5,159 bases of DNA from Actinomycetota bacterium (GTDB lineage: Bacteria; Actinomycetota; Acidimicrobiia; Spongiisociales; ZC4RG35): contig JAKEHF010000140.1 in assembly GCA_022615295.1 (NCBI GenBank), positions 1 through 5,159 on the forward strand, given 5' to 3'. Below are positions 1 through 4,570 of this stretch, piece by piece. The notes beneath the pieces were generated by a model. That model ran no database searches and was not told the DNA's origin. It saw only the letters and a list, made by a program, of their open reading frames with translations. Each line of letters begins with the position of its first letter. Position 1 is the stretch's first letter. The position numbers and the translations under genes are program-made.

Positions 1-21
1 ATCTTCACAGAACCGTCCCTG
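1..21 (-). other. Start of the region downstream of rplA
   Basis: These 21 bases follow the rplA stop codon and run off the window. In most bacteria the next gene would be rplJ, preceded by an L10-binding leader, but too little is present to identify a leader, terminator or gene. No U-rich terminator tail is visible here. Confidence 0.3.
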
Positions 22-735
22 TCAGACGGCCTGTGTGGTCAGCTCCTCGATATGACCGACTTCGACCTTTACCCCCGGCCCCATGGTCGAGGAGACGGTC
101 ATCCCCTTGAGATAACGCCCTTTGGCGGCCGCCGGCTTGGCCCGGACCACCTCCGCGGTCAGCGACGCCAGATTCCCCACCAGTTGGTCGACCCCGAACG
201 AGACCTTGCCCATGGGCACGTGGACGTTCCCATACCGGTCGTTGCGGTATTCGATGCGGCCCCCCTTGAACTCGGTGACGGCCTTGGCCACGTCTTGGGT
301 GACCGTACCCGCCTTGGGATTCGGCATCAGACCCCGGGGCCCGAGCACCCGGCCCAGCTTGCCCACCTCGGCCATCATGTCGGGGGTGGCGACGGCGACG
401 TCGAAGTCGAGCTCACGCCCCCCCTGGATCGCCTCGACCAACTCGGTGCCCCCGACCACTTCGGCTCCGGCTTCCCGGGCGTCCCGCTCCTTCTCGGGCG
501 GGCAGAAGACGGCAACCCGCACCGTCTTGCCGGTGCCATGGGGCAGTGAGACGGTGCCTCTCACCAGCTGATCCGCCTTCCGGGGGTCGATCCCGAGGCT
601 GAAGACCACCTCGACCGTCTCGTCGAACTTGGCGGGTGCCAGGGTCTTCACCAGCTCCAGGGCCTGCGCCGCCGGATAGGGGGTGTTCTTGTCGTACCGC
701 TGGGACGCCTCGCGGTACTTCTTCCCGTGTCTCAT
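22..735 (-). CDS. rplA: 50S ribosomal protein L1
   Basis: Ribosomal protein L1 forms the mobile L1 stalk of the large subunit, binds 23S rRNA near the E site and helps release deacylated tRNA. In many bacteria it also represses its own mRNA. The product is 237 residues, the usual bacterial length. The L1 signature is intact at about residues 126-143 (KLGRVLGPRGLMPNPKAGT), and the RNA-contacting STMGPG segment is at about 216-221. The N-terminus (MRHGKKY) is typical. The ATG at 735 is set by an AAGGAG ribosome binding site five bases upstream. The gene is last in the visible secE-nusG-rplK-rplA block, 71 nt after rplK, and that spacer can form RNA structure that may serve L1 feedback (inference). 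Nothing suggests truncation or frameshift. Confidence 0.98.
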   Translation of the reverse strand: MRHGKKYREASQRYDKNTPYPAAQALELVKTLAPAKFDETVEVVFSLGIDPRKADQLVRGTVSLPHGTGKTVRVAVFCPPEKERDAREAGAEVVGGTELVEAIQGGRELDFDVAVATPDMMAEVGKLGRVLGPRGLMPNPKAGTVTQDVAKAVTEFKGGRIEYRNDRYGNVHVPMGKVSFGVDQLVGNLASLTAEVVRAKPAAAKGRYLKGMTVSSTMGPGVKVEVGHIEELTTQAV

Positions 736-740
736 CTCAT

Positions 741-746
741 CTCCTT
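741..746 (-). promoter_or_regulatory. Ribosome binding site of rplA
   Basis: On the minus strand this reads AAGGAG, five bases before the ATG. It is the strongest Shine-Dalgarno site in the ribosomal block. It lies directly after the 3' arm of a possible stem (747-750), so folding there could affect its access. Confidence 0.75.
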
Positions 747-801
747 GTGGTCCAGTCGGCCTCTCGGCCTCCCACGTCGGACGCCGGCAGGGACCGGCGT
801 C
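747..801 (-). promoter_or_regulatory. Structured rplK-rplA spacer, possible L1 control site
   Basis: Two foldable elements are visible in the transcript. The first is a perfect 8-bp stem, 794-801 with 780-787, around a 6-base loop. No U-run follows it, so it does not look like an intrinsic terminator. The second is a GTGG/CCAC stem (772-775 with 747-750). It encloses an uneven internal loop (2 bases against 7) and a GGCC/GGCC stem closed by a GAGA tetraloop (758-769). L1 targets in rRNA and mRNA are known to have short helices around an asymmetric loop, so the second element is a candidate operator. That assignment is inference. The stems may instead be chance GC pairing or an RNA-processing or stability element. 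Confidence 0.4.
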
Positions 802-806
802 TTGTC

Positions 807-1235
807 TCAGCCCTCGACAGTTATGCCCATCGAGCGTGCCGTGCCCTCGACGATCTTCATGGCCCCCTCGATGTCGATGGCGTTGAGGTCGACCATCTTC
901 GTCTCGGCGATATCACGCACCTGGGCCCTTGTCACGCTTCCCACCTTGGCCTTGTTCGGCTCACCCGACCCCTTGTCCACCCGAGCCGCCTGACGGAGCA
1001 GCGCCGCGGCCGGAGGTGTCTTGGTGACGAATGTGAACGATCGGTCTTCGTAGATGGAGACCTCGACGGGAATGATCTGCCCACGCTGGGAGGCCGTGGT
1101 GTCGTTGTAGGCCTTGACGAAATCCATGAGGTTGACACCGTGGGGGCCGAGGACCGTGCCCACCGGGGGCGCCGGGGTCGCCTGACCTGCGGGAAGCTGG
1201 ATCTTCAGAGTTGTTACGAGTCTCTTCCTGGCCAT
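807..1235 (-). CDS. rplK: 50S ribosomal protein L11
   Basis: L11 sits at the base of the ribosomal stalk, binds the GTPase-associated region of 23S rRNA, and takes part in elongation-factor function and in RelA-type stringent signalling. The product has 142 residues, the normal size. The N-terminal domain carries the proline-rich loop (ATPAPPVG, about residues 19-26) that contacts thiopeptide antibiotics in well-studied L11 proteins. The C-terminal RNA-binding domain ends in the conserved GTARSMGI (131-138). After the proline loop it reads GTVLGPHGVNL where many bacteria have GPALGQHGVNI. The ATG at 1235 follows the nusG stop by only 10 nt. Its Shine-Dalgarno sequence is weak (a GAG about 10 nt away), which suggests translation coupled to nusG. 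There is no room for a separate leader or promoter. Confidence 0.98.
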   Translation of the reverse strand: MARKRLVTTLKIQLPAGQATPAPPVGTVLGPHGVNLMDFVKAYNDTTASQRGQIIPVEVSIYEDRSFTFVTKTPPAAALLRQAARVDKGSGEPNKAKVGSVTRAQVRDIAETKMVDLNAIDIEGAMKIVEGTARSMGITVEG

Positions 1236-1245
1236 GGTCTACCGC

Positions 1246-1872
1246 TCAGTTCTTCTGTATGTCCTCGAACCCCAGCTCCACCGGGGTGTCCCTGCCGAAG
1301 ATGTTGACCAGCACCACCACCTTCTGCTGGTCGATGTTGATCTCCTCGATGATCCCGTTGAAGTCGGCGAAGGGCCCGGTCACCACCCTGACCTGCTCTC
1401 CGACCTCCCACTCTGGCTTGAAGCGGGGTTTGACCTTGTCCTCCTCCTCCTGAACACCCAGGAAGCGCTCCACCTCACGTCGGGAGAGTGGGGTGGGCTT
1501 CTGGGCGTTGCCGGCAACGAAGCCGGTCACCCCCGGGGTGTTGCGGACCGCGTACCAGGAGTCGTCGTCGAGAGTCATCCGGACCAGGATGTACCCCGGG
1601 AACACCTTGCGGGGGACGGTGATCTTCTTCCCACCCTTGAACTCGACCACGTCCTCCATCGGGATGTGGACCTCGAAGATCTTGTCCTCCATGTGCATGG
1701 ACTGGATCCGTGTCTCGAGATTGGCCTTCACCTTGTTCTCGTACCCCGAATAGGAGTGGATGACGTACCAGTCGCCGGGCAGCTCGTAGGGGCTGATCGG
1801 GGCGACGGGCTCGGTGGTCTCGCCCTCGTCCGGCGGGAGGTTGGCGGCGGGCTCTGCCATCGTGGTGCTCAT
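1246..1872 (-). CDS. nusG: Transcription termination/antitermination protein NusG
   Basis: NusG binds RNA polymerase as a processivity and pausing factor, and links it to Rho or to ribosomal protein S10. The product has 208 residues. A variable acidic, proline-rich N-terminal extension (about 1-32) precedes the NGN domain (about 33-122), with WYVIHSYSGYENKVK at 35-49 and FPGYILVRM at 91-99. A charged linker leads to the KOW domain (about 154-208), with GEQVRVVTGPFADFNG at 158-173. The extension is common in actinobacterial NusG. The ATG at 1872 overlaps the secE stop as ATGA, implying translational coupling. The purine-rich AGAAGAGG abuts this ATG with no spacer, so the in-frame ATG at 1860 (codon 5) is an alternative start. 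Either choice leaves the domains untouched. Confidence 0.97.
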   Translation of the reverse strand: MSTTMAEPAANLPPDEGETTEPVAPISPYELPGDWYVIHSYSGYENKVKANLETRIQSMHMEDKIFEVHIPMEDVVEFKGGKKITVPRKVFPGYILVRMTLDDDSWYAVRNTPGVTGFVAGNAQKPTPLSRREVERFLGVQEEEDKVKPRFKPEWEVGEQVRVVTGPFADFNGIIEEINIDQQKVVVLVNIFGRDTPVELGFEDIQKN

Positions 1873-2201
1873 CCTCTTCTGTCGACAAGCCAGAGGACGG
1901 CTTGCTTGGCAACCACGTCGAGACCAAAGACGACACCGGTGAGGACGACGGTGGTGATCAGGGTGACGGTGGTGAAGACGACCATCTGGTCTCTCGTCGG
2001 CCAGGTCACCTTGCGCAGCTCGACCCTCACCTCATGGAGATAGTCCCGGAGCCGCCGGGGAAAGGACCGGCGTTCCGCCGTAGGCTGTGGTCTTGCCTGT
2101 AGGGCGGCGGCGCGGCGCTCGGCTCGGCTGGGACCGGTGGCTTCCTGTCTCTTCCGTCGCCTCTCCTCGGCCTCCTGGAGGCGGCGCATCTCTCGGTTCA
2201 T
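1869..2201 (-). CDS. secE: Preprotein translocase subunit SecE
   Basis: SecE is the small essential clamp of the SecYEG protein-export channel in the cytoplasmic membrane. The product has 110 residues. A long, highly charged, Arg/Glu-rich and probably helical N-terminal region (about 1-50) is followed by the SecE core. The core holds the amphipathic helix and the diagnostic ELRKVTWPTR (61-70), then one membrane helix at about 73-95. This single-helix form with an N-terminal extension fits actinobacterial SecE rather than the three-helix enterobacterial form. I chose the ATG at 2201 because the longer frame starts with TTG inside the tRNA gene. An AGGAG lies only two bases before this ATG, so the in-frame ATG at 2189 (codon 5) is also possible. 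The stop overlaps the nusG start by 4 nt. Confidence 0.95.
   Translation of the reverse strand: MNREMRRLQEAEERRRKRQEATGPSRAERRAAALQARPQPTAERRSFPRRLRDYLHEVRVELRKVTWPTRDQMVVFTTVTLITTVVLTGVVFGLDVVAKQAVLWLVDRRG
1873..1880 (-). promoter_or_regulatory. Ribosome binding site region of nusG
   Basis: The minus strand reads AGAAGAGG, touching the ATG at 1872 and 12 nt from the in-frame ATG at 1860. Neither spacing is ideal. Reinitiation by ribosomes finishing secE, whose TGA overlaps the first ATG, would make the first start workable. Confidence 0.45.
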
Positions 2202-2203
2202 GG

Positions 2204-2208
2204 CTCCT
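2204..2208 (-). promoter_or_regulatory. Ribosome binding site of secE
   Basis: The minus strand reads AGGAG two bases before the ATG at 2201 and 14 bases before the in-frame ATG at 2189. It lies in the 21-nt spacer directly after the tRNA 3' end, so tRNA processing would free the secE message with a very short leader. Confidence 0.5.
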
Positions 2209-2222
2209 AGCTTTCTAAGGAC

Positions 2223-2300
2223 TGGCAGGGGTGGAGGGACTCGAACCCCCAACCTCCGGTTTTGGAGACCGGCGCTCTGACCAGTTAGAGCTACACCCCT
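2223..2300 (-). tRNA. trpT: tRNA-Trp (anticodon CCA)
   Basis: The minus strand folds into a complete cloverleaf. The 7-bp acceptor stem pairs AGGGGTG with CACCCCT. The D arm is GCTC/GAGC with a 10-base loop. The anticodon arm is CCGGT/ACCGG with loop CTCCAAA, giving anticodon CCA (2263-2265) for UGG tryptophan codons. The T arm has the standard TTCGAGT loop. The discriminator is G, as is usual for bacterial tRNA-Trp, and the 3' CCA is encoded (2223-2225). A tRNA-Trp gene just before secE is a known arrangement in Actinobacteria and several other phyla. With 21 nt to secE and a candidate promoter upstream, it is probably cotranscribed with secE-nusG-rplK-rplA. Confidence 0.97.
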
Positions 2301-2322
2301 TCGGGGGTTCGCGGGTCGGTCA

Positions 2323-2351
2323 AGTATACGGGGGGAGGGCCCGGTTTCGGA
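2323..2351 (-). promoter_or_regulatory. Candidate promoter for tRNA-Trp/secE operon
   Basis: A TATACT hexamer at 2323-2328 is a good match to the housekeeping -10 box and lies 22 nt before the mature tRNA 5' end, a normal distance for a short pre-tRNA leader. No strong -35 box is seen at 17-18 nt. The best candidates there (TCCGAA or TTCCGA) match TTGACA poorly and fall within a small inverted repeat. Actinobacterial promoters often have weak -35 boxes. Confidence 0.5.
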
Positions 2352-2356
2352 AACCG
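2342..2356. repeat. Short inverted repeat before the tRNA-Trp promoter
   Basis: CGGTTT and AAACCG form a perfect 6-bp inverted repeat around three bases, 20 nt beyond the stop of the 409-residue ORF. It lacks a U-tract, so it is at best a weak terminator. Its overlap with the presumed -35 region makes a protein-binding operator an alternative. Both roles are inference. Confidence 0.35.
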
Positions 2357-2375
2357 CACATCGGGAGGACCGACT

Positions 2376-3605
2376 TCAGCTCCCCGCGGCCAGGCGTTCG
2401 TACTCGCTCGATGCTGAAGAAGCAGCAGTCGAGAGCTCTTCCAGAGACAGCGCAGCGACCACCGAACCCTCCGAGTCGAGTATCTGGAAGGAACCGTCTT
2501 CTTCTTGAAGCATGATGCTGTCAGGGCCCTCCGCCGGGCCTTCGGCGAGCAACGACCCATCTGCACCGGTCACGGCGACACGGGCGGTCCCGTCTAGCAG
2601 TGCGAAGAACCACTTGTCGAAGGTGATGGTCAGGTCATCCTGCACGATGACCAGGGGAGAGTTGTAGAGGTCCCCATAGTCGATTGCCGCCGGTTGCGGC
2701 GGAAGGTCGCTAATGAGCGGAATCCGACCAGCTTCGGCAGCAATTGGCCGCAACTCGGCGAGAGCGTAGGACCTCGACGAAAGGACCCAGTCATCTTGCT
2801 GGCTCAGCAAACTGTCGATCTCGGCGGCAACCTCATCCGGAGGGATATCACTGTCGACAATCCCCTCAGCTCCGCCCGCGAGGACCCAGGTTGCTCCGAC
2901 CGGATCTGGGAGTGTGGCGAGACGCACCATAACCCGCAAGTCCTCCCCCACATGAAGGGATTGTGCTGTGGGTGCCGAAACAACCAACGTCAACTCCTCC
3001 GATGGCGGCGGCGGCGAACCCTCGCCTGAGTTGGCCCACTCAGACCAGACGACCCTTTCGACCGATAGCGTGACGTTCCTGTAGCTCCAGTCAAGGACCT
3101 CTTGTGGGCTGCCTACTTCATCGACACGAGCATCGACAACCAGCTCGGTCTGCTCAGCGTGAAGGAACGGTGTCAAGCTAGGCGGAGAGAGGATCGACAT
3201 CGAACCTAAGACACCCTCAGCCCTCGGCAGGTGGCTACCCCAGTGATCGAGGTTGTCGTAGATCACACCACCGGAGCCTGTCGTTGCCACGTAGAGGTCA
3301 TCAAGGATTCCGGAGCCGAACTGATGGGTTAGAAAGAAGATCCCAACGTCGCCGACCTTCCATGTCTTCTGGTTCTCGAGGCCGCCTGCCTCGATAGCTT
3401 CAGTTGTGAAGTGCGCAACCCGAAGGACATCCGCATCAGCTTCGCCGAGCAGCACCTCATCGACGCGCAGACTCCAGATGTCCTTTTCAGGACCGCCGAA
3501 CGTGAACCGACCCTCGGTCCCGACCAGCTCACCGCGGACCACCAGCCTTGACATCGTGACGAGCCACCAACCGCCCCGCTCTTGAAACCTCGGGCCGCCA
3601 AACAC
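2376..3605 (-). CDS. Hypothetical protein with two similar beta-rich modules
   Basis: I do not recognise this 409-residue protein. Two segments resemble each other. About 18-116 starts SRLVVRGELVG and ends YVATTGSGGVIYD. About 153-252 starts TELVVDARVDEVG and ends WVLAGGAEGIVD. Each has a central hydrophobic strand (WSLRVDEVLLG; VTLSVERVVW) and a late ...VGD/VGE... turn followed by hydrophobic residues. The pattern resembles small OB-fold-like barrels of exported bacterial proteins, but that is a guess. An acidic, helical linker (about 256-292) leads to a third beta-rich part (316-386) and a Ser/Ala-rich tail. No signal peptide, lipobox or membrane helix is visible. The GTG at 3605 has a good GGAGGG seven bases upstream. 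GC is lower than in neighbours (53-63% in three hand-counted 60-base lines against 72-73% in lines from nusG and sigma), hinting at separate ancestry. It lies in the anti-sigma reading frame and may be its partner or sensor part. Confidence 0.8.
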   Translation of the reverse strand: MFGGPRFQERGGWWLVTMSRLVVRGELVGTEGRFTFGGPEKDIWSLRVDEVLLGEADADVLRVAHFTTEAIEAGGLENQKTWKVGDVGIFFLTHQFGSGILDDLYVATTGSGGVIYDNLDHWGSHLPRAEGVLGSMSILSPPSLTPFLHAEQTELVVDARVDEVGSPQEVLDWSYRNVTLSVERVVWSEWANSGEGSPPPPSEELTLVVSAPTAQSLHVGEDLRVMVRLATLPDPVGATWVLAGGAEGIVDSDIPPDEVAAEIDSLLSQQDDWVLSSRSYALAELRPIAAEAGRIPLISDLPPQPAAIDYGDLYNSPLVIVQDDLTITFDKWFFALLDGTARVAVTGADGSLLAEGPAEGPDSIMLQEEDGSFQILDSEGSVVAALSLEELSTAASSASSEYERLAAGS

Positions 3606-3662
3606 TGACGTTCCCTCCGAGATGGGCCCTCCGGAAGGCGGCTGGCAAGCCCGGATTCGGCC
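3606..3662 (-). other. In-frame open linker between anti-sigma and 409-residue ORF
   Basis: After the anti-sigma TGA (3663-3665) come exactly 19 sense codons without a stop. They lead in the same frame to the GTG of the next ORF. The stretch includes that ORF's ribosome binding site and a short GC-rich imperfect stem. Read through, it would encode a Pro/Gly-rich linker. Confidence 0.6.
3613..3618 (-). promoter_or_regulatory. Ribosome binding site of the 409-residue ORF
   Basis: The minus strand reads GGAGGG seven bases before the GTG at 3605. It fixes the start and is the main argument that this ORF is translated on its own, not only as an extension of the anti-sigma factor. Confidence 0.7.
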
Positions 3663-3995
3663 TCACATCGTCGGGCGTGGCCTCAGCCTCCAGAAGACGA
3701 CCGCCACGGCCACTGAGAACAAGGCCGCGATGACAGCTACAGGCCTCTTCCACGATCGGGGTAGCGCCAGGTCACCCTCCAGGGCCGACATGACCCTCCA
3801 TTCGAGATCAGCTGGGGCCACCGCCCTCTCCCCGGCCATGGCCCGCAGCTCGTGCGCGGTTCGGGTCATGACGGCATGGCGGGCCTGACAACGCGGGCAG
3901 TCCGCCGTGTGGACACGGAATGGACGAGCCACCTCGCCACCATCCACAGCGCTGCTGGCCACGAAAGGCGCAGCCACCTCGCACATGACGTTCAA
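3663..3995 (-). CDS. Putative membrane zinc-finger anti-sigma factor
   Basis: The 110-residue product fits a short ECF anti-sigma factor that would hold the adjacent sigma factor inactive at the membrane. It carries HTADCPRC (H29, C33, C36), the Hx3Cx2C motif of ZAS/zf-HC2 anti-sigma domains, with an upstream C5 as possible fourth zinc ligand. One membrane helix follows (about 85-102), with Arg/Lys on both sides (RSWKR; RLRPR). Almost nothing lies beyond the helix, so by itself it has no sensor domain. The TTG at 3995 overlaps the sigma stop (TTGA) and has GAGGAG five bases upstream. The ATG at 3986 is an alternative, 14 nt from that site. Position directly after the sigma gene supports the role. 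The cognate signal is unknown. Confidence 0.82.
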   Translation of the reverse strand: MNVMCEVAAPFVASSAVDGGEVARPFRVHTADCPRCQARHAVMTRTAHELRAMAGERAVAPADLEWRVMSALEGDLALPRSWKRPVAVIAALFSVAVAVVFWRLRPRPTM

Positions 3996-4570
3996 GCGGT
4001 CTCCTCGAGCTCTCGCGCCAGCCTCGCCCGGGCCCGATGCAGTCTGACCTTGGCCGCGGTGACGCTGATACCCATGACGTCGGCGATCTCGCCGTGAGAC
4101 CAGCCGTAGACGTCCTTCATGACCACGACCTGACGTTGGCCCTCGGGTAGACCGTCGAGGGCCCGACGCAACCTCCCCCGCAGCTCGAGGAGCTCACCGG
4201 CGATCTCCGGATCGCTCGGGCCTGGTGGCGCCGGCATCTCGTAGAAGTCCTCGAGATGGAGGCCGGCGTTCCTCTTGGCCCGGTCGCGATGAGTCCAGGC
4301 GGTGTTGACGGTGATGCGGTGGAGCCATGTCGAGAGTCGGGAATCGCCACGGAAGCGGGGAAGGGCCCGCCACGCCCTCACCATCGCCTCCTGGGCGACG
4401 TCCGCCGCTAGATGTGGGTCACCGACCAGTCTTCTCGCCAACGTATAGACCTCGTCCTGATGGGCTCTCACCAGTGCTGCGAAGGCGGCACGATCCCCCC
4501 TCTGAGCCCTGGCGACCAGCTCTCGCTCTTTGGTGTCTTCGACCCTTGCGATGTCGTCCGCGTTACTCAT
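3992..4570 (-). CDS. ECF-family RNA polymerase sigma factor
   Basis: This 192-residue protein has the two-domain layout of sigma-70 group 4 (ECF) factors, which direct core RNA polymerase to a small regulon. Region 2 spans about 29-97, with the core-binding helix DVAQEAMVRAWRAL (57-70) and the -10-recognising stretch FRGDSRLSTWLHRITVN (73-89). A Pro-rich linker (about 111-121) leads to region 4 (about 134-187). The helix-turn-helix there is YGWSHGEIADVMGISVTAAK (155-174), followed by a basic helix. Regions 1 and 3 are absent, as expected. The ATG at 4570 overlaps the end of the dehydratase gene by 8 nt and has only a weak ribosome binding site, so translation is probably coupled. Its stop overlaps the anti-sigma start. 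Target genes cannot be inferred here. Confidence 0.95.
   Translation of the reverse strand: MSNADDIARVEDTKERELVARAQRGDRAAFAALVRAHQDEVYTLARRLVGDPHLAADVAQEAMVRAWRALPRFRGDSRLSTWLHRITVNTAWTHRDRAKRNAGLHLEDFYEMPAPPGPSDPEIAGELLELRGRLRRALDGLPEGQRQVVVMKDVYGWSHGEIADVMGISVTAAKVRLHRARARLARELEETA
4001..4006 (-). promoter_or_regulatory. Ribosome binding site deciding the anti-sigma start
   Basis: The minus strand reads GAGGAG inside the last sigma codons, five bases before the TTG at 3995. The spacing favours TTG over the ATG at 3986. TTG use plus overlap would keep anti-sigma synthesis tied to sigma synthesis. Confidence 0.6.

Noticed and set aside
52..549. Plus-strand open frame opposite rplA
   Set aside because: It is a shadow of a highly conserved ribosomal protein gene, with no motif in the product.
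780..801. Intrinsic terminator after rplK
   Set aside because: The 8-bp hairpin has no following U-run, and rplA with a strong ribosome binding site lies just downstream.
636..1307. 223-codon plus-strand open frame opposite rplA/rplK
   Set aside because: It spans two confirmed minus-strand genes, and its composition is that of an antisense frame.
1234..2043. 269-codon plus-strand open frame opposite nusG and secE
   Set aside because: It is antisense to two certain genes in GC-rich DNA; its repetitive Asp/Leu/Val/His-rich product has no recognisable domain.
1869..2252. Longer secE form starting at TTG 2252
   Set aside because: The extra 17 codons lie partly inside the tRNA T arm and acceptor; the ATG at 2201 gives a normal SecE.
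2317..2322. TTGACC as a -35 box
   Set aside because: A -10 box 17 nt downstream would fall inside the tRNA gene, and none is present there.
2231..2515. Plus-strand ORF beginning MEGLEPPTSGFGDRRSDQ
   Set aside because: This is the familiar false protein produced by translating the antisense strand of a tRNA gene; it covers tRNA-Trp.
3635..3665. Selenocysteine decoding of the anti-sigma TGA
   Set aside because: A small GC-rich stem follows, but it does not clearly match a bacterial SECIS element, and no family precedent supports selenocysteine here.
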